Source of the DNA: Stomoxys calcitrans
Lineage: Eukaryota > Arthropoda > Insecta > Diptera > Muscidae
Assembly: GCF_963082655.1 (NCBI RefSeq)
Contig: NC_081553.1
Location: 128,121,736-128,185,735, forward strand
DNA: 64,000 bases
Reading direction: 5' to 3'
The position numbers and the translations under genes were made by a program. The notes under the pieces were generated by a model. That model saw only the letters and a list, made by a program, of their open reading frames with translations. It ran no database searches and was not told the DNA's origin. This document shows positions 21,726 through 31,672 of the stretch, piece after piece; position 1 is the first letter of the stretch; each line of letters opens with the position of its first letter.

Positions 21726-22034
21726 CTGTATCCTTTATATTTTCTTGTACGTTTTCCTGTTTTCCTTCTTGTGGTATTTTTGTGTGATGTTTATCCTCTT
21801 GCTCCTGCTGATTGATTTCTTTGCGGTGGTTTTCTTCGAGGTTTGTATTATTTTTGGCTATTTCTGGGACTGCTTCAACGGCTTCGTGTTTATCCAGCTC
21901 TTTCTTCAGTTCGATATTGTTGTCTTCGATTGATGCAACAAATTGGTCGGAATTTAAGTGGGTTCGCATTAATGTATCTTGATATTGCTTCCATTTCCTG
22001 CGCCCCATTAACTCCTCAGCGACCCTTTCTAAGC
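21726..22034 (-). CDS. Eip93F: Eip93F (E93/Mblk-1) exon A, charged region
   Basis: This 309-nt exon lies between the acceptor TTCTCAATTTATAG (ends 22035) and the donor GTGAGT (21725). It enters with two bases of a split codon and reads LERVAEELMGRRKWKQYQDT, LMRTHLNSDQFVASIEDNN and then a long Glu/Lys/Gln-rich stretch ending QENIKDT. The basic-aromatic GRRKWKQYQDT block is the conserved part. The charged stretch is probably disordered. The entry phase shows that an upstream coding exon exists at higher coordinates, but I could not identify it between 22035 and 64000. Confidence 0.87.
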
Positions 22035-22929
22035 CTATAAATTGAGAATAGAAATAAATAGTTTTAGTACTTTCGCAACAAAGAAGAACAATATGGAAGG
22101 TCTAAAGATACATGGCAGCTAAAATTTTGTTAATAATTCTTCTCTCACACTATTAAACTCAACATTCAATTTTCTATGCATAAAATCTCTCCTCTGTACT
22201 TGCCTTCTATGCACAATAAACATTTGGTTAACCTCATTGTTGACTTTATGCAAAATTTTTACACTCTTTTTTCTTGTTGTAAACTAAGCTGCTTTCTAAT
22301 GAATGGCTATTTGAAGCTTATTCACAACACCCATACCATTTTTTTAATTTTTGCTTTTTTTTCACCACAATGCCCTCCTTTTTTTCGAATTTATACAATT
22401 AATGAAATGCAAGGGTATTTTTGTGGAAATAAAATATGTAAATTTTTAAGAGATTTTTTTTCGTTTTAATCAAAACTATAGAGAGCCAATGTACAAATGA
22501 AAATTACATAGAATTACTAATGAAGCGAACATTTTGTCACACTTTTGTGATGAGGTGGTTGTTTTTGTTGTGTGTTTTTGCATTTAATCCTTACGCATAG
22601 TATACACATATACGAGTACTGCAGGGGAGGGCACCACGTTAGGCCTAGCTCACGCATTTCGCTACTTGATGTTGGCAGAGATGGGGACTTTTAAAATAAC
22701 GTAGTTGTAAATAAAAACATACGATATAGCTTCCATCATTCAAATGGATGCACGTGAGCCATTTCAAAACAAAGTTCTACATTTTTTTCGCTGTTAGGCT
22801 TAAATTTTGTTTACTTACTTTTGTTTAGTTGTACGTACGTATTATATGTGTAAATGTAGTTGTGTATAATAGGGTGCCCAGTGCGATATTCATTACAATT
22901 TGTTGCCCTAAAGCAGACATTACTGCTGT
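22035..22929. other. Upstream intron of Eip93F, non-repetitive part
   Basis: AT-rich, with pyrimidine-rich DNA next to the exon A acceptor. No further exon is recognised. GGCCTAGCTCACGCATTTCGCTAC (22642-22665) resembles the terminal motif of family D. Confidence 0.5.
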
Positions 22930-25029
22930 TGCAGCAGTAATGCATACCTTATGCCCCATAGCAGCAATATCGACATATGTTCCGATTTGAACCAAATACA
23001 AATAATACATTGTTCACTTGTGAATAACAAAATATTTGTCTTTTTAGTACTTGTATCTAAAAATAAACCGACCTGAACCATATAGGACGCGGATGTCGAA
23101 AATCCTAACATAAGTCGCTGTGTCAAATTTCAGTGAAATTGGATTATAAATGCGTCTTTTATGGCCCCAAATCCTTAAATAGAGAGATCGGTCTATATGG
23201 CAGCTATATCCAAATCTGGACCGATCTGATCCAAATTGATGTGGGATGTCGACTGGCCTAACACAACTCACTGTCCCAAATTAAGGCGACATCGGACAAT
23301 AAATTGGCTTTTTATGGTCCCAAAACCTTAAACCGAGAGATCGGTCTATATGGCAGCTGTATGTAAATCTTGATTGATCTAAGCCATATTTCAGAAGGAT
23401 TTCGATGGGCTTAACTGAACTCACTGCCCCAAATTTAGGCGACATCGGACAATAAATGCGTCTTTTATGGTCCCAAAACCTTAAATCGAGAAATCGGTCT
23501 ATATGGCGGCTATATCCAAATCTGGACCGATCTAAGCCAAGTTGCAGAAAAATGTCGAAGGGCCGAACACAACTCACTGTCCCAAATTTCGGCGACATCG
23601 GACAATAAATGCGCCTTTTATGGGCCCAAAACCCTAAATCGAGAGATTGGTCTATATGGCAGCTATATCCAAATCTGGACCGATCTAAGCCAAGTTGCAG
23701 AAAAATGTCGAAGGGCCTAACACAACTCACTCTCCCAAATTTCGGCGACATCGGACAACAAATGCGACTTTTATGGGCCCAAAACCTTAAATCGAGAGAT
23801 CGGTCTATATGACAGCTATATCCAAATCTAGACCGATCTGAACCAAATTAAAAAATAATGTCGAAAAGCCTACCACAACTCACTGTCCCAAATTTCGGCG
23901 ACATCGGACAATAAATTGTCTTTTAATGGGCCCAAAACCTTAAATCGAGAGATTGGTCTATATGGCAGCTATATCCAAATCTAGACCAATCTGAGCCAAG
24001 TTGCAGAAAAATGTCGAAGAGACTAACATAACTCACTGGCCCAAATTTCGGCGAGATCGGACAATAAATGCGCCATTTATGGGCGCAAGACCTTAAATCG
24101 AGAGATTGGTCTATATGACAGCTATATACAAATCTAGACCAATCTGAACCAAATTGAAGAAGAAAGTCAAAGAGCCTAATACAACTCACTGTTCCAAATT
24201 AAGGCGACATCGGACAATAAATTGTCTTTTTATGGCCCCAAAACCTTAAATCGAGAGATCGGTCTATATGGTAGCTATATGCAAATCTTGATCGATCTAA
24301 GCCAAATTACAGATGTATGTCGAGGGGCTTAACTCAACTTCCTGTCTCAAATTTCGGCGACATCAGACAATAAATACGCCTTTCATGGGCCCAAACCCTT
24401 AAATCGAGAGATCGCTCTATATGACACCTATATTCAAATCTGAACCGATCTTGGCCAAATTAAAGGGGGATGTCGATGGGCAACTCACTGTCCCAACTTT
24501 CAGCAAAATCGGATAATAAATGTGGCTTTTATGGGCCTAAGACCCTAAGTTGGCGGATCGGTCTATATAGGGGCTATATGAAGATATGGTCCGATATAGC
24601 CCATCTTCGAACTTAAGCTGCTTATGGACAAAAAAAGTATCTGTACAAAGTTTCAGCTCAATATCTCTATTTTTAAAGACTGTAGCGTGATTTCAACAGA
24701 TAGTCGGACGGACAGACATCGCTAGATCGTCTAAGATTTCTATATGGTAGCTATATCCAAATCTGAACCGATCTGGACCAAATTGAAAAAATATGTCGAC
24801 TGGCCTAACACAACTCAATGTCCCAACTTTCAACAAAATCGGATAATAAATGTGGCTTTTATGGGCCTAAGACCCAAAATTGTCGGATCGGTCTATATAG
24901 GGGCTACATGAATATATATAGGGGCTATATGAAGATATAGTCCGATATCGTCTTAGATTTATACTCTGATCAAGAATATATTCTTTATAGGGTCGGAAAT
25001 GGATATTTCGTTGGTGGTGGGTATAAAAA
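22930..25029 (-). mobile_element. DINE-1/Helitron-like element, family A, long 153-bp array
   Basis: The anchor ATCGGACAAT (or variants) falls at 23291, 23444, 23597, 23750, 23903, 24056, 24209 and 24362: seven consecutive intervals of exactly 153 bp. Each unit contains AAATCGAGAGATCGGTCTATATGGCAGCTATATCC. The terminal domain occurs at 24600-24740 and partly again at 24930-25029. The segment from the unit to the terminal domain is therefore duplicated at the 3' side, with TGTGGCTTTTATGGGCCTAAGACCC at 24520 and 24850. The right end is GGTGGTGGGTATAAAAA (25013-25029). The left end is truncated or decayed. Confidence 0.8.
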
Positions 25030-25524
25030 TCTGCCTGAACGAAAATTGTTGGCTTCTCATTATACCCTACAACACCACTGTTGTACAGGGTATTATAGGT
25101 TAGGTTATTTTAGAATGAATAGAGGGTTTAGATATTAAACCGCCCCATGTCACTATGAACATACACCTATGCCAGTAATCGGCTTGTTGTGCGCTCTTAA
25201 TACACAAAAAAAAACTAACCTTGAAGAAGAAAATCTAAATAAAGAATTCCGAGCTACCTACAAAATCCTTGTCCATTTTCCGTGCCACTCCCCTAAGTTG
25301 GTTCATGTCTGGTATAGTGTCCCCACCTAAGTGCCGGTATCTGTTAGACGTGAAAACCGCGTAATGACAAAGGAAATTGGAAAAAGGAAAGCATGCCCTA
25401 TACATGCTATCACATGCAGCACCGATTTCATATAAGTGAACTCGTAGTCCTATGTGACCGTTATTATACCAATAGCTATACTGGCCTCCTTCTTACTTCC
25501 TTTCATTTATAGCCTCGTCTTCTC
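25030..25524. other. Repeat end plus probable LINE 3' region
   Basis: 25065-25103 reads TATACCCTACAACACCACTG..TACAGGGTATTATAGG, the terminal hairpin of a family-C-type element without its body. 25104-25520 shares CCCCTAAGTTGGTTCATGTCTGG-type wording with 56780-56815. It is probably the untranslated 3' part of the Jockey-type LINE that follows on the minus strand. Confidence 0.45.
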
Positions 25525-25806
25525 ACGATTTGGATCCCCTCATAGGATTTTCGCCATCCTACCGACCGTTTCGCTGTTCCACAGTGTTGCATGCGCATTC
25601 GTCGCCTGCGCCCTTAACTCGGACTGAGTCGACCTGAAAGGCTTCGGGTTAACTAAGTTTATTGACGGCAGCCCACTGGCCTTCACCGCCAAATCGTCTG
25701 CCCTTTCATTCCCCTCTACTCCGTTATAGCCCGGCACCCAAACGATGCAGATTTTGCCATCCTCAGAGAAGGCGTGAATCACCTTCTTACACTGCAAGAC
25801 TATTCG
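25525..25806 (-). pseudogene. Jockey/I-type LINE RNase H fragment, inverted half
   Basis: The minus strand reads RIVLQCKKVIHAFSEDGKI, then CIVWVPGYNGVEGNERADDLA and KASGLPSINLVNPKPF. VWVPGxxxxxGNExAD is the third and fourth block of the LINE-encoded RNase H domain, here with H of the usual GH replaced by Y. The upstream half of the same domain lies immediately next door on the opposite strand (25812-25945). The gene has therefore been broken by an inversion. Confidence 0.8.
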
Positions 25807-25811
25807 TGACC

Positions 25812-25945
25812 TATAATACCCAGTATCACGGAATGCGTGAAGTGGTGTGGTACAGGACGTCGAGGACGTCGAGTGTGAACATCTTTACGGACAGTAAAAT
25901 TGCCATAAGGGCAATAACACCCAGGTCTGTAAGGGCTGACGAAGT
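25812..25945 (+). pseudogene. Jockey/I-type LINE RNase H fragment, forward half
   Basis: The plus strand reads ECVKWCGTGRRGR (a frame near 25832), then SSVNIFTDSKIAIRAITPRS and VRADEV. The IFTDSKIAIRAI block is the second catalytic block (TDS) of the LINE RNase H domain. In the intact order, seen at 30118-30530, it is followed directly by the block found on the minus strand at 25525-25806. Confidence 0.75.
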
Positions 25946-26275
25946 TAAATCAGGGATCGGCTTATATGGGGGCTACATCTGTTTATAGATCGATTCGGAT
26001 CATACTTAGTATGGATGTTGGAAGTCACAACTCAAGTCTGATTTCAGCCAAATCGAATGAAAATTGAGCGCACAACAAGCCGATTACTGGTATATCCATA
26101 GTGGTATGGGATGTATTAAATCCACAACCTCTTTTCAACCTAACCCATACTCAGAATGTTGCGACGATCCAGAGTATATATACTATATGGGGTCTTAGAT
26201 CAATATTTCGGGGTGTTACAAACGGAATGACTAGATTAGTATACACCCCATCATATGGTGGTGTATACGAAAAGG
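25946..26275 (-). mobile_element. DINE-1/Helitron-like fragment, family B
   Basis: GGGATCGGCTTATATGGGGGC, CGATTCGGATCATACTTAG, and the terminal domain AGAGTATATATACTATATGGGGTCTTAGA..GTGTTACAAACGGAATGAC, ending CACCCCATCATATGGTGGTG. It contains one broken unit only. Confidence 0.65.
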
Positions 26276-26799
26276 ATCAGGGAGTTTATTAACTCAATAT
26301 GCGGTGAAAATTTTTAAGAAGGAAGGAAAATTGCCGTGGACACATTTCAAATTGGTAATTAACTGTTACCAAATAAATCAAATACAAACTGAGTTAATAA
26401 GGGTAAAAATTTTAAGGGAATCCATGGGGGTGGGTACCCAAGATTCGGTCGGCTAAATTTAGCATGTTTTTACTAGTTTCATCCATCCTCACTGCCCAAT
26501 GGAAGAGACACAAGGTATAAACAAACCAAACAAACCGTCTTTTCGAGTCATCTTTTGCTGTTAGCTAAACATTTACGGCTCAAAAGAAGTTTTGAATTTT
26601 CGCGTAAAAGTGCCATCGTTTACCACACACAGAAGTTCCAAAAAAGTTTACCATAACCGTAGTGACTTTTACATCAAAATTTGGGAAATTCACGACTAAC
26701 TTTCAATAGTGGAGAGATATGTTGCACAGTTACTATAAAAATATAACATCCCCAATAAAACATTTTTTTCGCCAAAATAGTGCAAATGTTATAATTTTG
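26276..26799. other. Unassigned stretch
   Basis: 26440-26475 (CCCAAGATTCGGTCGGCTAAATTTAGCATG) is a family-B right terminus. The rest is AT-rich and not recognised. Confidence 0.4.
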
Positions 26800-27175
26800 T
26801 TGAAGCAGTACTTGGAGTGTTAGAAAGAAAATTCTTCATAAAATTTATGGACCAGTCTGTAGCGATGGAGAATATCGGCGTCATATGACGACGTTAGCAT
26901 AGTTTAACGCATCAAAATACTACTACTACTCTAGCTTGGTTATTTTTGTCAGAAACGATGAAGAAACTCCGTCGAAGTATTCTTTTGAAAGTAAACATTG
27001 TGGTACATGCAAAAGGGGAAGACCATGATTTCGATTGCAACACCATTTGAAAGAATATTTCTTGAAACTATGTGTCAGAATTTGGAGAGGGAGCACAGAA
27101 GATCAAGCTCTCGGGAATCTTTTCAGAATTCGGTTGGTGGAACAAATATTCTGTCCTAAGTTCAATTAAGTAAAT
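26800..27175 (+). pseudogene. RTE-like LINE, 3' remnant
   Basis: EAVLGVLERKFF.KF near 26805-26850 corresponds to LGVFERKVLRKIFGP in the RTE-like C-terminal tail, and EGK at 10360-10385 is the equivalent in the larger copy. Further remnants LAWLFLSETMKK and KRGRP-like AKGEDH follow in shifted frames. The end AATTAAGTAAATAAATA is used as a SINE target. Confidence 0.6.
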
Positions 27176-27177
27176 AA

Positions 27178-27476
27178 ATACAAATTTGCCTATGAACATT
27201 CCATTGAGGAACAGGGGAAAACTTCTCACATATTAATGAGTGCTGCTCAATGATAGGGGACCATCTTTTTAAAGCCCAGTCCGAACGGCGTCCCACAGTA
27301 TGACAACTCTTTGGGCGAAAGTTTTTTTTTTTTTCAATGGCCTAGTACTTCTCAAATTCGCCATCATTAGCAGAGATTGTTTTTTTTTTTAATTTGCTTA
27401 ATGCCTCGCCGGTATTCGAACATAGGCATTCAGCGTAATACGCGGACCTACTAACCTCTGCGCTACGGTAGCCTTC
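27178..27476 (-). mobile_element. tRNA-derived SINE with imperfect target duplication
   Basis: Minus-strand copy with tail, body (CAGTCCGAACGGCGTCCCACAGTATGACA is degenerate), B-box relic (GGTATTCGAACATAGG) and intact A-box end (CGTAGCGCAGAGG, about 27456-27468). ATTAAGTAA precedes it at 27165-27173 and follows at 27477-27485. It interrupts the end of an RTE-like LINE. Confidence 0.75.
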
Positions 27477-27880
27477 ATTAAGTAAGTAGGTAAGATCTAA
27501 TTTCGATACAAAAATTATACAATATTTTACTCGTATAGCAGTAACTTGCGATTATCGGATGATATCGAAGGTCGCAGAGAATTTGACCTGACCCAATATA
27601 AACCCGTCTTCCGATGTTACTTGAGCACCTGCAGGAAGTAATTCTCATCCAAGGAAAGGCAAAAGTCGGGCGTAGTCCACTGTTTAATACCCTACACCTA
27701 CCCGATAAGCACAAAGTGGAAGCTATATCTCATTCTGAGCCAATTTTGATGGACCTAGGGTGATATTTTCAAATGAGTTATTAAACAATCCGTATTAAAT
27801 TATGAGCAAATATGTTCAAACTGTAATAACGACGGTTGACAAATGACAACTTTGTTGCAATTTACCCAAAACCTGATATA
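27477..27880. other. Unassigned stretch with Helitron-like fragment
   Basis: 27690-27880 holds pieces of a family-B-like repeat (TAATACCCTACACCTACCCG, TGAGCCAATTTTGATGG, CCAAAACCTGATATA). It resumes after the MITE at 28118. The rest is not recognised. Confidence 0.45.
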
Positions 27881-28117
27881 TTGGGTTGCCCAAAAAGTAA
27901 TTGCGGATTTTTCATATAGTCGGCGTTGACAAATTTTTTCACGGCTTGTGACTCTGTAATTGCATTCTTTCTTCTGTCAGTTATCAGCTGTTACTTTTAG
28001 CTTGCTTTAGAAAAAAAGTGTAAAAAAAGTATATTTGATTAAAGTTCATTCTAAGTTTTATTAAAAATGCATTTACTTTCTTTTAAAAAATCCGCAATTA
28101 CTTTTTAGGCAACCCAA
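27881..28117 (+). mobile_element. Mariner-type MITE, copy 1 (237 bp)
   Basis: It is flanked by TA (27879-27880, 28118-28119). The ends are inverted: TTGGGTTGCCCAAAAAGTAATTGCGGATTTTT and, complementary at the 3' end, AAAAAATCCGCAATTACTTTTTAGGCAACCCAA. TTGGGTTG..AAGTAATTGCGG is the terminal style of mariner elements. The interior has no transposase and resembles a 5' leader. It splits a Helitron-like repeat (CCTGATATA / TAGGAGCC). The copy at 47937-48172 is about 95% identical by eye and in the opposite orientation. Confidence 0.88.
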
Positions 28118-29381
28118 TATATAGGAGCCATGTCTAAATCTGATCCGATTTCGACCAAACTTCCTAAATAATGTGGTAGTCGTCGATGAAAGCGTTGTGC
28201 AAAATGTTGTGGCAAGATTGGTCAATTAGTGCGTTTGCAGCAACAGAAAATTTTGTTCATTTCGGTTGCCATTGTGGGTAAAGCAAAGTTGAGAGATTCT
28301 AATATTCACACATGCATTTGGACGAAATTTGAATTTCTATTTTGTAAATAAACACAAGAATACCAAGAAGGAGACGAAATAAACCGGAAGCTTAAACTAC
28401 CAACTACGAAAGGAAGACATAACAAAAACCGTAGAATGACAGCAATGAGAGTAGGAGTAGGTGTAGTAGCAGCGGCATTGACAACAACGTGGCACAACAG
28501 TTGCATAAGGGAAAAAGACTTACGCAGTTGCTTTTCAAAACCAGGTTGGCAACACACACCATCGTCAACTGCTTCATGGCCATTGAGACATGAAGAAGAA
28601 GAAGAAGAGAGGAAGAAACCAGTAGAAAAGCAACAACAGCATTCGCCAACATTTGACTCCTTCTACTTTGCTCGGGTAGTCGTATTAGTAGTTGTTGGTT
28701 TGTTTGTTTTTTGCTTGGTGGTATTTTTTTTTTGGTTTGTTTTGTATCCAGCCTGCCAGCCCGTCATTCAGCCAATCCTACTCCACCCATATTTCCCTTT
28801 AAAAATGAAATTGCATTTTATTATGAATGCCAGTGAGTGCATGTGTATTGGTGCACCTATGCACAGGTGTATGCGTGTGTATTTGTATTTACGATTGGAT
28901 TTTAGGTCGTCGCTGGCTGTCGATAAGACGGCAGCGGCCAGCAGTAGTGACGTGACACAACGTGACTTGGTTTTAGGTTTTGACTCTTGTTTTTTGCCTC
29001 AACTTCTTGACTTAGCTTTGCATGCGTATGTGCGTTTAGATTTGGCCAACTAGCTGAAAACAAAAGCAAGTGCTGCAGCACCAAAACAACAACCACACCA
29101 ACAAACTTTTTTTTTTTGTTTTGAGAACTTCGAACAACAGCTGCACACATGAGTTTTTATTTACGGCGGCGGGCGTTAAGGGAGAGAATGCTGCGGAAGG
29201 GGCTAAAAAAATGTGGCGCCATTTTTTGTGGCAGATCACTACAGAAAGGCACTTTCGAATTGCAGACATTCGCCTACTTTATTTGAGATAGGATGGGGTT
29301 TTCTTTTACTAAGCTGAAGCAGAATTGAGATAAGGGTATTTAAAATGTGGATTTTTTTTTTGGAAAATTTAGTCATCCTTT
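28118..29381. other. Non-coding stretch with microsatellite-like DNA
   Basis: 28118-28190 is the remainder of the Helitron-like fragment. 28300-29300 has GTAGTAG, CAACAA, GAAGAAGAA and TTTGTTTG tracts. A 205-codon plus-strand open frame (28436-29053) is there, but its composition is simple and no domain is seen. I do not call a gene. Confidence 0.45.
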
Positions 29382-29523
29382 ATTGGGGAACAGCGTGGAT
29401 ACTTCTTTCATATCAATTAATGCTGTCCAATACAAGTCAATAATAGGATGTCTCCTTTTTATTGCTAAGTCCTAATGGCTACCCCCAGAGCGACACCACT
29501 TAGTAGAGAAGTTTACATGGCTG
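29382..29523 (-). mobile_element. SINE fragment (tail and body)
   Basis: GGGGAACAGCGTGGATACTTC, TATCAATTAATGCTGTCC and TAGTAGAGAAGTTTACATGGCTG match the tail half of the SINE. The tRNA-like head is absent, so the copy was cut short or overwritten by the LINE fragment that begins next to it. Confidence 0.55.
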
Positions 29524-30840
29524 ATTCAATAGAACTATTTCGGTTTCCGACAAAGTTCAATATTTGGGAGTGACATTGAATAGGAAACGGGACTGGAAGA
29601 GCCACTTCCAGGAGCGTGCTCCGAAGGCTCACAGTTGAAGGCACAAAATGGAGCCTGAACTCGAATAAATTCCACTGGCTCTATCGAAGGATAATTAGAC
29701 CAATAATATTTTATACTTTTGGAGCTTGGTGAAGAAGTGCAATATTACACCAAGTTCAGAGAATATGTTGCCCTTGGGTAGGCGGGGTGATGAGGGCTAC
29801 ACACAGTGGGATAGAACCGAAAAAAACTAGTAAAAAATATGCCATTTGAGAACGGATAGAGGTAACTCTTTGAAATTTGAAATGGTTAGAGCTGAGGTGT
29901 TATCGCGTGCCTCTTGGCAGGACCCTTAATTTTTTCACCACGGCATTTCGAAACATTGTTCGGGCTGCCAAATATTCATTAGTGGTCCCAATGCCTAGTT
30001 GATGCTACACGGATGGACCAAGCTAGAGGGCAGGTCTACATCGAGAACCCAGTAACTGAGATTTGTTTCCGACTGCCTGACATTGATACGGTCCTGTAGG
30101 TGGAGATCCGGACAATCATGGAATGCATGAGTTGGTATGGTGTTAACATGAGGACGTTCAGTGCGAAAATCTTTACGAACAGTAAACTGGAATATCTTTA
30201 CGGAGGCCATCAAAGCGCAGAGGAAAACTTGTCCGTCTAGACGCTGAACGTCTGAGATCGAATCCTCGCGTTATTGAGCTTAAAATTTAATATAACAGCA
30301 TTCGTTGATAAGTGAAAAGTTTGCCCTTGTTCCTTAATGGAATGTTCAAGAAAAAAAAAATTCGCATTTGCAAACTGGCCATCAGGTCTGTAACAACCAG
30401 GACGGTAAGGTCTCGAACAGTCTTGGAGTGTATGAATGACATTGCATTGTTTGGGTGCCGGGCCATAGCGGAGTATGGGGGCGGAGTATGGGAGCAGATA
30501 ATTTGGCAGTGAAGCCCAAAAGACTGCCGTCAATAAACATCGTGAATGAGGATCCTTTCGGCGCGATGGATTTCGAGTTGAAAGGGTGGGTGACGGACGC
30601 CTATGTAGTACTAAAGAACAGTGGAAAGGACGTTAAAGCAACTAAAATACTATGGGGGAGATTCGGATCGTGTGAAGGCGATGGTGATACTGAAGAGAAG
30701 TAAGAGGGAGATCGGTATGGCTTTCACTATCATTATGGGACTCATCACATCGCGGCACTTTGGTGGCGATACCTTACAGGACTTGAACCGACTTAAGGGC
30801 ATAGAATGGAGAAAGAGGTTGTGTGTAGCACGGATTTCAT
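29524..30840 (+). pseudogene. Jockey/I-type LINE remnant, RT end to RNase H, split by a SINE
   Basis: Shifted plus-strand frames read FPTKF.IWE (cf. SxKYMGVLLD), KSHFQER, LYRRIIRPIIFYTFGAW (cf. YAAVVRPKLLYG at 60400), then YTDGPS-like wording near 30005, MECMSWYGVN and KIFTNSK. After a SINE (30191-30370) it continues AIRSVTTRTVRSRTVLEC, GCRAIAEYGG (decayed VPGHSG), ADNLAVKPKRLPSINIV and NEDPF. The order shows the RT-to-RNase H part of one element. It is frameshifted and dead. Confidence 0.75.
30191..30370 (+). mobile_element. tRNA-derived SINE inside LINE RNase H
   Basis: The plus strand carries GGAGGCCATCAAAGCGCAGAGG (A-box end, about 30201-30222), then TGAACGTCTGAGATCGAATCC (B-box relic, near 30246-30266). 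The tail CCTTGTTCCTTAATGGAATGTTCAAG leads to an A-run at 30351-30359. AAACTGG at 30184-30190 and 30372-30378 is the target duplication. It separates TNSK from AIRS in the RNase H frame. Confidence 0.8.
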
Positions 30841-30889
30841 GACATGCTACAAATTTTGTTTTTTCAAACTTACTTTTCGTTATTTACAT

Positions 30890-31452
30890 CGCAATAGAAG
30901 CCGCTTATTGGCTATGATGATTGGATAAGAATTGCTCCCTCTAGGGGCTTAGGAAATATATTCAAGAAATCGATGTATATAGGAGCTACATACAGTTTTG
31001 GACCACTTAGGATCATACTTGTTACATCTGCTGGAGGTCATAGGAAAATTCATAGGCCAAAGTTTCAGCAAAACCATTTGACAATTGCGCTTTCTAAAGG
31101 ATCAAGAAGTACATTCGGGATAACCGTTTATAAAGAACCTTTATTAGGTTTTGAACCGATTCGAACCATATTTTGTACATTTGTTGGATATCATATGAAA
31201 AGCACTCTCTAAAGGCCCAAGAAGTATTATCTGGAGATCGGTTTATTTGGCCCATTTATAATCCAAACCTACCTACATTAATGAAAAGTATTTATGCAAA
31301 ATTGCAAGCTCCTAGCTTTAGCTTCAAAAGTTAGTGTGCCTTTGACAGATGGACGGCCGGACGGACATGGCTAGACCGACTTAAAATGTCATGACGATCA
31401 ATAATATACTTTAGGTCTTAGACAAATATTTCGAGGTAAAGGTTATAACAAT
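30890..31452 (-). mobile_element. DINE-1/Helitron-like fragment, family B
   Basis: Units with GATTGGATAAGAATTGCTCCC, TCTAAAGGATCAAGAAGT and GAACCGATTCGAACCATATTTTG. The terminal domain (GGACATGGCTAGACCGACTTAAAATGTCATGACGATCAATAATATACTT) ends near 31452. Confidence 0.7.
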
Positions 31453-31578
31453 ATGAGTACAATATGACGAGTATTGATACCAAGCCCGAACCAACCGAGT
31501 GTACATATATACCAATCCGGACAATATGCAATTCAAACGCTATGTGAAAATCTACAGTGCAGATTCTGCACATTGGAG

Positions 31579-31672
31579 GCCACCGTAGCTCAGAGATTAG
31601 CATGTCCGCCTATGACGCAGAACGTCTGGGTTCGAATCCTGGCGAGACCATCAGAAAAATTTTTCGGAAGAT
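31579..31672 (+). mobile_element. tRNA-derived SINE, head only
   Basis: The clearest tRNA-like head in the window: GGCCACCGTAGCTCAGAGATTAGCATGT (A box), GACGCAGAACGTCTG and GGGTTCGAATCCTGGCGAGACC (B box GGTTCGAATCC at about 31628-31638), then ATCAGAAAAATTTTTC. The body and tail are missing. The head could be folded as a tRNA, but its junction with the SINE-specific ATCAGAAAAA shows it is a SINE fragment. Confidence 0.8.

Noticed and set aside
21703..21933. Plus-strand 76-codon hydrophobic frame
   Set aside because: It is the antisense shadow of Eip93F exon A, whose Glu/Lys-rich codons read as Phe/Leu on the other strand.
23281..23751. 156-codon minus-strand frame with a 51-residue repeat (RSRFGYSCHIDRSLDLRFW)
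   Set aside because: It follows exactly the 153-bp array of a Helitron-like element. Sister units have stops and frameshifts, so there is no sign of protein-level selection.
28436..29053. 205-codon plus-strand open frame
   Set aside because: The longest frame outside repeats, but it is built from simple GTAGTAG, GAAGAAG and TTTGTTTG tracts. No domain, plausible signal sequence or exon structure was seen.
31579..31672. Possible tRNA gene
   Set aside because: A and B boxes are present, but the sequence continues into the SINE-specific ATCAGAAAAATTTT and the same head is dispersed in many copies.
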